From Streptococcus infantis ATCC 700779 (lineage in GTDB: Bacteria; Bacillota; Bacilli; Lactobacillales; Streptococcaceae), in contig NZ_GL732439.1 of the NCBI RefSeq assembly GCF_000187465.1, forward strand, positions 1,386,462 to 1,450,461: a stretch of 64,000 bases of DNA. The letters are read 5' to 3'. Numbering within the stretch: position 1 is the first letter of the stretch; each line of letters begins with the position of its first letter. The position numbers and the translations under genes are program-made. The notes under the pieces are model-generated. The model made no database searches. It was not told the DNA's origin and worked only from the letters and a program-made list of their open reading frames with translations. Positions 1 to 9,132 of this stretch are shown in pieces.

Positions 1-1388
1 TCCTGTTCAGGAGTCATGTGCTTATCAAGAATCGGGCAAAGAACATCCTGGTAAAAGACATATCGGTTAGGATTGATGCCACTGAGATTGTCTGGTAGAT
101 CTGGCAAGAGATTGGCTAGGTCAAGTTGCATGAAATCTTCGACCGATAGACCTGTATTGGTCTTGAAGTGAGCAGACAAGCGTTCTAAATCATTGCGATA
201 GCTGAGCTCGGTCCAAATTTGCAAGCTTGGTAGGACCGAAAACTGGGCAGTTTCTCCACCATTGTCTCCCCAACCCGTCACAATGACTTCCTTGATCTGA
301 TTAGCACGGCAGGCTTTGTTAGCTTCGACAGCGATGAGACGACTGAAATGGTTGTGTGGTGTGAAACCAATCCACTTCCAAGCACCACCTGCAAAGGCAA
401 TATCCCGGCTAATCTTGTGGTGGTTACCGAAGTTACGATTGTATTTTTCTTCGCTATCCTGATAATAATCCCAGTAAACCAAGGTCACACGGTCTTTGAG
501 ACGGTCAAGATAAACTCGTGTTTCTTCTGGAATTTCGACATCACGGTCGTACTGGCCATCTGCTGACATGAGTTTAAAGAACATATCGCTCCACATCTGG
601 CAGTGGAAACCATACTTGTCTGCAATATCCAGCACGCGCTCCAAATGTTGACACATGAGGAGGCTACGGTCCACAACACCGTTTAAGATGAGATAGCGTC
701 CCAAACCAACCAAGTGGGCTTCGTCCATGCCGATATTGACCTTACGTGTTTGTAGCTTAGACAAAGTCGCAAACATGCCGTCGATTAGGTCGTAAACTTT
801 TTCTTCGCCGATGAGGAGAATGTCCTCTACATCACGAAGTTGCTGGACTTCTTTAACACCCCATTTAACAAAGGCTGATAAGTGGGCCAAGGTCTGGATA
901 CATGGTACAAAGGTCATGTCAAACTGCTGGGCGTAGGCTTCAATTTCCTGTAATTCTTCAGCTGAGTATGCTCCACGGAAATAGCCAAAGTAAGGTTGCC
1001 CTTCAATCTGATAGGTGTCTTCCATGTAGAGCTCAAAGGTTGAGTAGCCCATGAGAGCCAAGACTTCAATCATCTGCTTAGCAGATGAAACATTTAGAAC
1101 CGCATTACGGGAACAATCCGCCATGTAGGCTAAGTCTTCGTAAGCCGCTTGCTCCTCAATCTCCACCTTATCACCTTCTACTAAAGCTGTTGCTAGAACA
1201 GATAAGGCGCGATAGAGTTGGTGAGGTTTGCGATAAGTCAATTGATATTCTCCGCCCTCACCCTTGATAGAGATAGAAGCTTGGTCAGACTGAGCGACAG
1301 CCACTTCTACATCTGGTAGAGAAATGTGCTTTTGAAGTAAGTCTATAGCTTGCTGTTGTTTACTGCTAATTCCGGTAAAATTTACCAT
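1..1388 (-). CDS. GH20 beta-N-acetylhexosaminidase (GH20C type), 3' part outside window
   Basis: The first about 462 codons read from an ATG at 1388; the C-terminus lies beyond position 1. It should remove terminal beta-linked GlcNAc/GalNAc from glycans. The GH20 Asp-Glu catalytic pair is visible as NIGMDEAH (Asp222-Glu223). There is no signal peptide, so the enzyme is cytoplasmic like its neighbours. The sequence closely follows what I remember of pneumococcal GH20C (SP_2141, about 627 residues). The start overlaps the stop of the upstream ROK gene by 7 nt, so the two are translationally coupled and probably co-transcribed with the mannosidases upstream. Confidence 0.9.
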   Translation of the reverse strand, partial: MVNFTGISSKQQQAIDLLQKHISLPDVEVAVAQSDQASISIKGEGGEYQLTYRKPHQLYRALSVLATALVEGDKVEIEEQAAYEDLAYMADCSRNAVLNVSSAKQMIEVLALMGYSTFELYMEDTYQIEGQPYFGYFRGAYSAEELQEIEAYAQQFDMTFVPCIQTLAHLSAFVKWGVKEVQQLRDVEDILLIGEEKVYDLIDGMFATLSKLQTRKVNIGMDEAHLVGLGRYLILNGVVDRSLLMCQHLERVLDIADKYGFHCQMWSDMFFKLMSADGQYDRDVEIPEETRVYLDRLKDRVTLVYWDYYQDSEEKYNRNFGNHHKISRDIAFAGGAWKWIGFTPHNHFSRLIAVEANKACRANQIKEVIVTGWGDNGGETAQFSVLPSLQIWTELSYRNDLERLSAHFKTNTGLSVEDFMQLDLANLLPDLPDNLSGINPNRYVFYQDVLCPILDKHMTPEQ

Positions 1389-2251
1389 TGGTTTTCCTCC
1401 TGTAACCAGTTGACAAGGGCACCGTAGAGATTGGCATCTGCCTGATAGGTGCAGGCTTGGATCACTGGCGCAATTGTATACTCTTCATATCTTTCCACAA
1501 AGACGTCTACCGCTTTTTGCACCCCTTTGATAAAATCTGGGTTCTGACTGATAGAGCCACCTAAGCTAATGACATCTGGGTCGATTAGATACTGGATATT
1601 GAGCAAGCCTTGAGCTAGATTACGATTCATACGCTCAATGGCTTCTTGGCAAAGGGCATTACCTGCTGCAGCCTCTTGGTAAACCTTTCGGCCATCCCAA
1701 TCGGTTTGACCAGATTTTTCGATGACATAGCGAACCATGTTTCCTGTAGAAGCTAATAGTGACCAGTTGTTGAGTTTCTCTGCTGGTTCGATAGTGGTCA
1801 TGTAACCAAACTCTCCACCCAAGCCATGGCGACCACGATGAATTTTGCCATTGATAATCATGGCCCCACCGATCCCTGTACCAATGACAACACAGGCTGC
1901 ATTTTCAATCTCAGGATGAGCTAGCAGTTCACTAAGTCCAACACAGTTGGCATCATTTTCTAGATGGACAGGGAGTTGGTGATGAGCAAGGGCCTGGTAC
2001 CATGAAAAACCATGGATATAAGGAATAGCACTAATTCCCTCGATCACTCCTGTTTCTTGATTGACCGCTCCTGGCACACTCATGGCAATCCCACGATAGT
2101 CCTGTTCTGACAAGCGTTGGTCCAACCAAGCCAACAAATCTTCTAGAGTTTCTGGAGTTGGGGTGCTGGTCTTATCTAAAATCTTTCCATCAGGAGTTAG
2201 ACTAGCAAACTTAATGCCAGTCCCTCCGATATCAATCGTTGCAATGGTCAT
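1382..2251 (-). CDS. ROK-family sugar kinase
   Basis: A 289-residue ROK protein, probably phosphorylating a hexose (glucose, mannose or an amino sugar) released by the adjacent glycosidases. The N-terminal phosphate motif [10 protein letters not shown], an ENDAN motif and a GTGIGGA loop are visible. The Cys-rich zinc motif of many ROK kinases is absent from the matching stretch ([12 protein letters not shown]), as in a subset of the family. There is no N-terminal HTH, so it is a kinase rather than a repressor. I start at ATG 2251 because an AGG lies 8 nt upstream; an in-frame ATG at 2266 would place the start inside a hairpin. The exact sugar is not visible from sequence. Confidence 0.88.
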   Translation of the reverse strand: MTIATIDIGGTGIKFASLTPDGKILDKTSTPTPETLEDLLAWLDQRLSEQDYRGIAMSVPGAVNQETGVIEGISAIPYIHGFSWYQALAHHQLPVHLENDANCVGLSELLAHPEIENAACVVIGTGIGGAMIINGKIHRGRHGLGGEFGYMTTIEPAEKLNNWSLLASTGNMVRYVIEKSGQTDWDGRKVYQEAAAGNALCQEAIERMNRNLAQGLLNIQYLIDPDVISLGGSISQNPDFIKGVQKAVDVFVERYEEYTIAPVIQACTYQADANLYGALVNWLQEENQW

Positions 2252-2261
2252 TGCTTTTACC

Positions 2262-2310
2262 TGCAAAAAGGAGCGAATCAGCAGTTGGTTCTTACTTTTT
2301 CGCTCCTCCT
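2262..2310 (-). terminator. Rho-independent terminator or attenuator between GH38 and ROK genes
   Basis: The arms AGGAGCGAA (2269-2277) and TTCGCTCCT (2299-2307) pair around a 21-nt loop. On the minus strand the stem is followed by TTTTT, then directly by the ROK ribosome-binding site. It should lower read-through from GH38 into ROK-GH20. No promoter was identified between it and the ROK start. Confidence 0.6.
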
Positions 2311-2335
2311 TTCTGTTTATGTTTACTTTTTGAAA

Positions 2336-4981
2336 TTAAATTTCTTCTTTTTGAATGAGTTCTGTACGAATTTCCTGTGGTGCCAATAGTCCTGAATGGA
2401 CTGGGTATGGGCGTTCCAGTAAGTCAAGAATGGTTTGTTGTTTTTCAGACACACGGATATTTTCTTGACTCATGTTGTAGTAACGAAGGACGTATCCTTC
2501 TTCATTTTCAGCAACTTTAAAGGCTGTTGGGCAGACTTGTGGCAAACTGAGTGCCGGATGGTTAAAGAGGCTACCCGTTGCTGCAACGCTACCTTCTTGT
2601 TTTGCAACTTGAAGAGCTGTAAATGGCACCTGGAAGGCTTTGGCACGACGGAAAGCTGAGAAGCGTTCCCCTGCTTGGTGGCATTCTACTGCAAATTCAA
2701 CTTCGATATCACGCAAACACTGAGCTTCCGGCGTTGGGAAGTAACCCCAGTCACCGAGTTCGCCTGAAGCACGAAGAAGGGTTACAGCCATGGTGTCGTC
2801 TCCAAGAATTTCATACTCGTGCAATCCTTTATTGGATACGGTCACTCCTTTTACATCATCATACAAGCTGACAAAGGCTTGTTGGTGTTGTGGATTTTCA
2901 GGATTTTCCCAAGAAGCTGCTGGTTTATTTGGTCTTGTCACAACTTCATAGATGCTTTCAGAATCATTGCTTGGACGAGTGTTATGAGTTTTCACCAAGA
3001 GACGGATGCGGTGATCCTTGGCTGTGTTGGTAAAGCGAGTTTTAAAGCGAATCTGTGGATTGTCCACAAAGACGGTCATCTCAGTTTCAAGAGGAATGGT
3101 TGTCAACTCTTCTGAACGACCTGCATCTCGTTTCATGAACTCGATGATGCCTCTTTGTTCTGCATCCAATTTTTCATCTGCACTGACTGGAATAGTCAAG
3201 TCATGTTTGAGCAATACCTTAGCATAGCGAGCATTGTTTTCTAAGACTTCATAACCTTTCAGTTGAGCATAGATTGGATCAGTTCCTTTCGGCTGGAAGT
3301 AAATGTACTCGTTACCAATATCTCCACGGTCCTCGAATTGGATGAAATCTTCGTAAGCTTCATTAGTAGTCTTGTCGTAGAGTGTAATTCCTTCATCTAC
3401 ACTCACTGTTACGAATGGTGTATCAATGACTCCATTTTGGTAAATACCATCACGGTGATTTACTTGACCTTCGACCAATTGGAAGCTTGCCCAAGAAAGC
3501 GGTGCAAGGTGGACTGGGATTGTCACGCACACTTGGCGTGCAATATATGGTTGGCGGAATTTATCCTTAGGCAAAGTATAGCCAAAACTTGCTCCCAAAT
3601 CTTCAATCTTGGCTTCAAGGATATGGCCGTCCAAATCTTCAACATGGTAATCTGGCAAGGTCACGGCTGCCATTTTCTTGTAACCTTCAGTCGGATGCAA
3701 TTCTTTAAAATCACAAGTCACAACATCCACTACAACACTAACTGTATCAACCTTGTCATGTAAAGCTGTGTTGACAACGGTAAAGAGGTGGTCGCTTTGC
3801 GCATTTTGAGTAGCTAATTTACTCTTCCATTCGTTAAGAAGATTAGTCTTAACAAAATTCCCGACTTGATTAACCTTTGCAAAACGAGTTTCCATTTCAC
3901 GGTGAACTTCGTCAATACTACAACCACAGATACTATCGTGCGGTGCATTTTGCAGAAGTACTTTCCAAGCATAGGTCAATTGATCCTTGTGGTTGTGGCC
4001 TCCAGTGATAATGGTTAATGGTTCCACGACCTGCTCTAACAAGTTGCTATTTTCTTGGAAGGCTTGTTTGAGGTAAACGCGTGAAGAAGAAGTATTGGCA
4101 AGGGTGTACCAGCCATCCGTTTCCTGACTGGTCAACTCACCTGTGACCGTTGATAATTGTTCAGGAAGGGCACTTTCCAGTGCTTGGACATATTCGTCAA
4201 ATGAACTATGAATAAAGGTCACGTCAGGGAAGAGTTCATTTGCCACACGAATGGCTTCGCTCAGATTTCTCTGAACAGGCTGGTGGTCACAGCCGTTCAT
4301 CATCAACCATTGGTTGGTCGATGCATAGTCACGAACGTCTGCTAATTTTTGCTTCCAGAAAGTCAAAGCCTCGTCTTTATCCACTGGAATTTCATTCCCG
4401 TTACTGTACCAGTTAGCAAAAAGAATACCGAGTACACGGCTACCATCAGCCCCTTGCCAGTACATCTCAGAAAATTGAGAGGTAAACTGTTCATCTTCAA
4501 GGACTTGATTGTCAAATCCGATTGGCTTGACACCGCGACCAAAGGCTGCTACGTGAATCCCTGATTTTTGAAGGATTTGAGGAGCCTGCCCCATATTTCC
4601 AAAGGTGTCTGGGAAGTAACCGATTTGAGTAGATTTTCCCCATTTGGCACATTCCGCTTGTCCAATCAAGGTATTGCGGACGTTAGCCTCACTGGAAATC
4701 AAGTAATCATCCTGCAAGATATAGAAAGGCCCAATTTTCAATTTGCCTTCGTCGATATAACGCTGCACCTTGTCACGGTTTTCAGGGCGAATTTCCAAGT
4801 AATCATCAAGAACAATGGTTTGTCCATCTAGGTGGAAGCTCTTGAACTCAGGATCATTTTCAAAAAGATCAAAAAGATTATCAAAAAGTTCCACCAATTG
4901 CATACGGTGACTTTCAAAAGGTAGATACCACTCACGATCCCAGTGACTGTGAGAGATAATATGTACAACAGCATTTTCCAT
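2336..4981 (-). CDS. GH38 alpha-mannosidase
   Basis: An 881-residue family 38 glycoside hydrolase that removes alpha-mannose (alpha-1,3 in characterised streptococcal relatives) from N-glycan fragments. The N-terminal metal-binding motif HSHWDREW (residues 11-18) and the GYFPDTFGN motif holding the likely nucleophile Asp125 are present. The C-terminal half is the beta-sandwich typical of the family. There is no signal peptide, so it acts on imported oligosaccharide. It corresponds to SP_2143 of S. pneumoniae from memory. It lies 186 nt downstream of GH125; most of that gap is a BOX repeat. The ROK kinase follows 84 nt later, behind a terminator-like hairpin. Confidence 0.92.
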   Translation of the reverse strand: MENAVVHIISHSHWDREWYLPFESHRMQLVELFDNLFDLFENDPEFKSFHLDGQTIVLDDYLEIRPENRDKVQRYIDEGKLKIGPFYILQDDYLISSEANVRNTLIGQAECAKWGKSTQIGYFPDTFGNMGQAPQILQKSGIHVAAFGRGVKPIGFDNQVLEDEQFTSQFSEMYWQGADGSRVLGILFANWYSNGNEIPVDKDEALTFWKQKLADVRDYASTNQWLMMNGCDHQPVQRNLSEAIRVANELFPDVTFIHSSFDEYVQALESALPEQLSTVTGELTSQETDGWYTLANTSSSRVYLKQAFQENSNLLEQVVEPLTIITGGHNHKDQLTYAWKVLLQNAPHDSICGCSIDEVHREMETRFAKVNQVGNFVKTNLLNEWKSKLATQNAQSDHLFTVVNTALHDKVDTVSVVVDVVTCDFKELHPTEGYKKMAAVTLPDYHVEDLDGHILEAKIEDLGASFGYTLPKDKFRQPYIARQVCVTIPVHLAPLSWASFQLVEGQVNHRDGIYQNGVIDTPFVTVSVDEGITLYDKTTNEAYEDFIQFEDRGDIGNEYIYFQPKGTDPIYAQLKGYEVLENNARYAKVLLKHDLTIPVSADEKLDAEQRGIIEFMKRDAGRSEELTTIPLETEMTVFVDNPQIRFKTRFTNTAKDHRIRLLVKTHNTRPSNDSESIYEVVTRPNKPAASWENPENPQHQQAFVSLYDDVKGVTVSNKGLHEYEILGDDTMAVTLLRASGELGDWGYFPTPEAQCLRDIEVEFAVECHQAGERFSAFRRAKAFQVPFTALQVAKQEGSVAATGSLFNHPALSLPQVCPTAFKVAENEEGYVLRYYNMSQENIRVSEKQQTILDLLERPYPVHSGLLAPQEIRTELIQKEEI

Positions 4982-5062
4982 GAGTAAAACCTCATTCTAA
5001 CTTAAATTTAAAAATATATTTGTGATTCTTTCCTAGAATCAGTTGAGCAAAGACGTGCTCCT

Positions 5063-5169
5063 TATACTCAATGAAAATCAAAGAGCAAACTAGGAAGCTA
5101 CCCGCAGGCTGTACTTGAGTACGGCAAGGTGAAGCTGACGTGGTTTGAATTTGATTTTCGAAGAGTATT
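5063..5169 (-). repeat. BOX-type intergenic repeat (boxA and boxC, no boxB)
   Basis: On the minus strand the element opens ATACTCTTCGAAAATC, contains CCACGTCAGCTTCACCTTG (boxA-like) and closes TTTCATTGAGTAT (boxC-like). The ends are imperfect inverted repeats. It matches the BOX elements scattered through S. pneumoniae and S. mitis genomes, in the short form without boxB. It fills most of the gap between GH125 and GH38, and its outer end overlaps the GH125 stop codon (5168-5170). A 79-codon ORF across it (4992-5231) is explained by the repeat. Confidence 0.85.
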
Positions 5170-6448
5170 AGCGAATATCTAGGTAATCCAAGACCAATTC
5201 GCAGAACATCATGTTGGCCCATGAAAACCATTCACGAGAGTAGAGAGTCGGGTCATCTACGTGGAAGCTTTCATGCATAACACCTGTTCCGCCATCACAT
5301 GCAACTAGTTGGTCTAGCAAGTATTTTTTCTCAGCTTTATCTGTAGCTGTTAAGCCTTGAATTGATAGGGCAATCGGCCAGACATAACGATAGAAGGTAT
5401 GAGAACTTCCGAGACCGCTAGTGTATTCTCCTTGGTAGAAGTAGGGATTTTCAGGGCTGAGAATGGTGCGACGAGTTGCTTGATAGACTTCGTCATTGAC
5501 ATCACAGTAACCAAGATATGGAGCAGCTAACAAACTTGGTACGTTAGGGTCGTCCATGATGCTAGCATTTCCTAGACCATCCACTTCAAAGGCATAGATC
5601 TTCTCGCCCTTGCTGTTAGTCGTGTAGGCGTAATTTTCGATCCCTTCTTGAATCTCAGCCTGCAGACGTTTAGCGTCAGCAATCATGCTTTCACTATCAG
5701 CTAGATTCAATGTAGCAAAAATTTCCTGGACATATCCCAAAACAACCACCGCAAACATATTTGATGGAATCAAGTAACTATATTGACAGCAGTCATCACT
5801 CGGACGAAAGGCTGACCAGGTCATTCCTGTCACGGCAAAATCAGGACCAAAGCCGTCATTTACCAAGGTATCTTCCTTACGATCGGTATCACGGACGAAA
5901 CGGTATGGTGAGTTATTGTGATCTTGCTCCACTGTCCAGAGATGAAGGATTTCCTTGGTCGCTGTGACAAAGGTTTCATCAAATTGGCTAGTTTCACCAG
6001 TTTCTTTCCACAGAAGATATGCTAACTGCAAGGGGTAGCAAAGTGAATCTACTTCATACTTGCGTTCCCAAATCCAGCCATTGAGGTCTGTATGGTCTGT
6101 CTCGTGATGACCCTTCCAGTTCTCCTCAATATTGAAAGAGTTGGCATAGGGATCCTTGAGAATCAAAGTCATCTGACGTTTAACCAAACCAGCAATGGTC
6201 TGGCGCAAACGAGGATCTCTTTTTGCCACATGAAGGTATGGTCTAAGCTGAGCAGTCGAGTCCCGAAGCCACATAGCTGGGATATCCCCGGTCAGTACAA
6301 AAGTTGAGCCATCTTCTAAAATTTCAACTGTATTGTCTAGAGTGTCTGTATAGCAACGCTCAAAGACATCCACCCATTCAGGATGTTCCTTGGCTCTCTC
6401 CGCTACCTCATCTAGCCACTCTCTGACAATTTCTTTAGAATAAACCAT
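5168..6448 (-). CDS. GH125 exo-alpha-1,6-mannosidase
   Basis: A 426-residue family 125 enzyme, the length of the characterised S. pneumoniae GH125 (SP_2144), which removes alpha-1,6-linked mannose by inversion. The motifs GDIPAMWLRDS (residues 54-64), RPSDDCCQYS (215-224; it holds the likely acid Asp) and a C-terminal VMHESFHVDD (likely base Glu) are visible. There is no signal peptide. It is the first gene of the minus-strand GH125-GH38-ROK-GH20 run and is divergent from GH92 across 172 nt. Its stop codon coincides with the end of a BOX repeat. Confidence 0.92.
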   Translation of the reverse strand: MVYSKEIVREWLDEVAERAKEHPEWVDVFERCYTDTLDNTVEILEDGSTFVLTGDIPAMWLRDSTAQLRPYLHVAKRDPRLRQTIAGLVKRQMTLILKDPYANSFNIEENWKGHHETDHTDLNGWIWERKYEVDSLCYPLQLAYLLWKETGETSQFDETFVTATKEILHLWTVEQDHNNSPYRFVRDTDRKEDTLVNDGFGPDFAVTGMTWSAFRPSDDCCQYSYLIPSNMFAVVVLGYVQEIFATLNLADSESMIADAKRLQAEIQEGIENYAYTTNSKGEKIYAFEVDGLGNASIMDDPNVPSLLAAPYLGYCDVNDEVYQATRRTILSPENPYFYQGEYTSGLGSSHTFYRYVWPIALSIQGLTATDKAEKKYLLDQLVACDGGTGVMHESFHVDDPTLYSREWFSWANMMFCELVLDYLDIR

Positions 6449-6585
6449 AAACTATTTTGCCTCTTTCAAACAAATTTTCATTTTCAGTATATAGCTTTTA
6501 ACCCAGAAAATATATACACAAATGTTAGTCATTATTCTACAAAATTGTTATATTTTAAAGTCACTTTCTAAAAGTATCCTTTTTC

Positions 6586-6594
6586 TGATATAAT
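6586..6594 (+). promoter_or_regulatory. Extended -10 promoter of GH92
   Basis: TGATATAAT is an extended -10 hexamer 26 nt before the GH92 ATG, with a weak -35. The gap 6449-6620 must also hold the promoter of the divergent GH125 operon, so the two units may share control. I saw no convincing cre site here. Confidence 0.5.
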
Positions 6595-6620
6595 GTAGAA
6601 AACTACTGAAGGAAATCGCT

Positions 6621-8705
6621 ATGAAACCTATACTTGAAACCATAGATACCCGATTTGGCACCGCTAGCAAGCATGCCTTTTCACGAGGCAATACACTACC
6701 ATACACTGGAGTGCCTTTTGGGATGAATTACTTTGTTCCACAAACGAGTGACCAGGAAGGATCTTGGTTTTTTGATCCCCATCTTCCCATATTTCAGGGC
6801 ATTCGACTAACCCATCAGCCTAGCCCTTGGATTGGTGATTATTCTTGGTTGCTACTGACTCCTATTACAGGAGAAATCAGTGGCGACACCCTCTTCCATC
6901 GTCAGTCTTCTTATAACCTTGATCGTGCTATTTTCAATCCCCATTATCTCAGAATTTTTTCTGAGCGTTATCAGATTGAAATCCAGTTAAGTCCGACTTG
7001 CTATGGGGCTTCTATTCAACTAAGACAGATACAAGGCAAGAAGCTCTCACTCTATCTGCATGCAGCTGATGATTTATCATTAGAGCAAGTAGATGAGCGT
7101 ACTGTCAGCCTTGGTCAAAGCGGATTAACCGAAACCAACAAAAGTCCCCTCGTCATGTTTACTGCTCTCGTATTCTCTACGGATATTCTATCTATCAATC
7201 AAGTAGGGCAAGACTGGCGTATCGACTTGGCTGGAGCAGAAGTTCTAGTTCAACTAGCTACTTCTTTTATTTCTAAAGAACAGGCCCTCTTTAATCTGCC
7301 TAGAAAAAACTTTGAAGAAACGAAATCAGAGGCTAAAGCAAGTTGGGAAGATCTTCTAGGCCGTTTTGATGTCGTGGAAACTGGCTCTGTAGACCGAACA
7401 TTTTTTGATCACTGTCTTTATAGACTCTTTCTTTTCCCACAAACCTTCTATGAGATAAATGAACAAGGCGAGACTATTCATATAGACCTTGCTTCAGGAA
7501 CGATCAAGCCTGGTCTACTCTATACCAACAATGGTTTTTGGGATACATTCCGCACTTCATTCCCTCTCTTTGCCTTGATTATTCCAGAGTACTATCGTCA
7601 GTTCCTTGAAGGCTTCCTCAATAGCTACCGCGACACTGGATATCTTCCTAAGTGGCTTGCCCCTGACGAACGAGGAATGATGCCTGGTACTTTGATTGAT
7701 GGCCTTCTTGCAGATAGTGCCTGCAAGGATATGGCACCTGAGCTTGAAGAAGAATTTCTCAAAGCCATGATCGAAACTGCAACCAAGGCAGATCCAAAAG
7801 CCATCAACGGACGACACGGCCTGGCTCAATACCAAAAACTAGGATACCTATCCACGGACTTCCACGAAAGTGTCAGTCATACGCTAGATTATGCTTACAG
7901 TGACTTTTGTATCTCTACTTGTGCAGCAAAATTAGGTCAAGAAGAGCTAGCCCAAACCTATGCTCAATATTCTAAAAACTATCAAAACCTCTTTGACCCT
8001 GAGACAGGCTACATGAGGGCGCGTGATGTAGATGGCAACTTCCGTCCTGACTTTTCTCCCTATAGTTGGGGTCGTGACTACGCTGAGTGTTCAGCTATTC
8101 AAGCCAGTCTCGGTGTCCTACACGATATTTCTGGACTTAGCCAACTAATGGGTGGAAAAGAAGCCTTTAGCAACTATCTTTTGAAAGCTTGTCGAAGTCT
8201 CCCACTTTTTGAAACGACCGGCTATGGATATGAAATTCATGAGATGAGCGAGATGGCAACAGCGCCATTTGGTCAACTAGCCATTTCAAACCAACCAAGC
8301 TTCCACATCCCTTATCTGTTCCGCTACAGTAGTTATCCCCAATATACCAGTCTCTTAGTCAAGACTCTCCGTCAAAAAGCCTTTCAAGCTGGCTGGGATG
8401 CTTATCCAGGCGATGAGGATAATGGTAGTCTATCGGCTTGGTATGTATGGTCTGCTCTCGGACTTTACCCAACCTGCCCAGGAAAAGCAAGTTATGACCT
8501 TGGAATTCCACTCTTTGATCACCTTCGTGTCTATCTGGCAGAAAAAAATCAGTGGTTGGATGTTCGTACTCAGCAAAATCATGCACACTTCCACTTTGTC
8601 CAAAGCTGTCAACTGGACGGAAAAGAAAAACAAAGTATCAGCCATCAGGAACTGCTCAATGCTAAGACTCTTGACTTTACCCTCAGCTGGTTGCCAAAGC
8701 ATTAA
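6621..8705 (+). CDS. GH92 alpha-1,2-mannosidase
   Basis: A 694-residue family 92 calcium-dependent exo-alpha-mannosidase (alpha-1,2 activity is established for the pneumococcal relative SP_2145). The C-terminal domain motif GDEDNGSLSAWYVWSALG and the N-terminal GVPFGMNYFVP strand are typical. There is no signal peptide. It is divergent from GH125; together with GH38 and GH125 it would strip alpha-1,2, alpha-1,3 and alpha-1,6 mannose from high-mannose glycans after uptake. AAGGAAATCGCTATG gives a good ribosome site. A strong terminator follows. Confidence 0.92.
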   Translation: MKPILETIDTRFGTASKHAFSRGNTLPYTGVPFGMNYFVPQTSDQEGSWFFDPHLPIFQGIRLTHQPSPWIGDYSWLLLTPITGEISGDTLFHRQSSYNLDRAIFNPHYLRIFSERYQIEIQLSPTCYGASIQLRQIQGKKLSLYLHAADDLSLEQVDERTVSLGQSGLTETNKSPLVMFTALVFSTDILSINQVGQDWRIDLAGAEVLVQLATSFISKEQALFNLPRKNFEETKSEAKASWEDLLGRFDVVETGSVDRTFFDHCLYRLFLFPQTFYEINEQGETIHIDLASGTIKPGLLYTNNGFWDTFRTSFPLFALIIPEYYRQFLEGFLNSYRDTGYLPKWLAPDERGMMPGTLIDGLLADSACKDMAPELEEEFLKAMIETATKADPKAINGRHGLAQYQKLGYLSTDFHESVSHTLDYAYSDFCISTCAAKLGQEELAQTYAQYSKNYQNLFDPETGYMRARDVDGNFRPDFSPYSWGRDYAECSAIQASLGVLHDISGLSQLMGGKEAFSNYLLKACRSLPLFETTGYGYEIHEMSEMATAPFGQLAISNQPSFHIPYLFRYSSYPQYTSLLVKTLRQKAFQAGWDAYPGDEDNGSLSAWYVWSALGLYPTCPGKASYDLGIPLFDHLRVYLAEKNQWLDVRTQQNHAHFHFVQSCQLDGKEKQSISHQELLNAKTLDFTLSWLPKH

Positions 8706-8713
8706 TAACCTAA

Positions 8714-8742
8714 CCCCTTTGTCAGAGGCAAAGGGGTCTTCT
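8714..8742 (+). terminator. Rho-independent terminator of GH92
   Basis: CCCCTTTG (8714-8721) pairs with CAAAGGGG (8729-8736), followed by TCTTCTT. It lies 9 nt after the GH92 stop. Confidence 0.75.
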
Positions 8743-8788
8743 TATCCATATAAAGTTATCCACAAACTGTGAATAACCTTCAACCTTT

Positions 8789-8819
8789 TTTTGGAAAAGA
8801 TTTTCAAGTTTTTCCAAAA
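8789..8819. repeat. Inverted repeat, 10-bp arms
   Basis: TTTTGGAAAA (8789-8798) and TTTTCCAAAA (8810-8819) with an 11-nt loop, inside the DnaA-box region. No U-tract follows that would make it a terminator. Function unknown. Confidence 0.6.
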
Positions 8820-8864
8820 TATCTTTCCAGTCCAAGTTCATAGGATGTACAAGAGAACAACGTC

Positions 8865-8892
8865 TATAAACCTTGTCCTAACAAGGTTTATA
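8865..8892. repeat. Inverted repeat, 12-bp perfect arms
   Basis: TATAAACCTTGT (8865-8876) and ACAAGGTTTATA (8881-8892) with loop CCTA. It is not followed by a U-tract on either strand. It could be a protein operator, a small transcript's hairpin or a remnant of a mobile repeat. Confidence 0.6.
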
Positions 8893-9099
8893 AAAGATTG
8901 ATTTGTTTCCTACTCTATAAATTTCGTCTCTCTTTTTCCTATTAAAATTATAAAGAGACAGTTGTTGTTGATACCTTGACTTATCCACAAGTTGTGGATA
9001 AGTTTTTTCTCAACTAAGCAACCCTATTCCCTATCTGTTAGCTAGCTTTTACTTTTTTACAGTAAATTTCAAATTTTGTTAGGCGCTTTCAAAAAATCA

Positions 9100-9108
9100 T
9101 GATATACT
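9100..9108 (+). promoter_or_regulatory. Extended -10 promoter of the permease gene
   Basis: TGATATACT, an extended -10, lies 24 nt before the permease ATG. AAAGGAGA is the ribosome site. Confidence 0.5.
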
Positions 9109-9132
9109 GAAATTATCAGAAAAGGAGACATT

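Larger units (their letters stand above)
8742..9001. other. DnaA-box cluster in a 427-bp gene-free region
   Basis: Between GH92 and the permease (8706-9132) I see no gene. There are five DnaA-box-like sequences: TTATCCATA 8742-8750, TTATCCACA 8756-8764 facing TGTGAATAA 8768-8776, and the perfect inverted pair TTATCCACA 8981-8989 / TGTGGATAA 8993-9001 separated by AGT. The last pair, spacer included, equals the pair upstream of dnaA at 49626-49646. Two other inverted repeats lie inside the region. A DnaA titration or regulatory site is an inference. Confidence 0.7.

Noticed and set aside
3263..3763. 166-codon frame antisense to GH38
   Set aside because: Shadow of a well-supported GH38 gene; no ribosome site and no recognisable domain.
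4992..5231. 79-codon frame between GH125 and GH38
   Set aside because: Explained by the BOX repeat plus the end of GH125 on the same strand in another frame.
9078..9091. cre-like site before the permease (GTTAGGCGCTTTCA)
   Set aside because: Three mismatches to the CcpA consensus; only one half-site is good.
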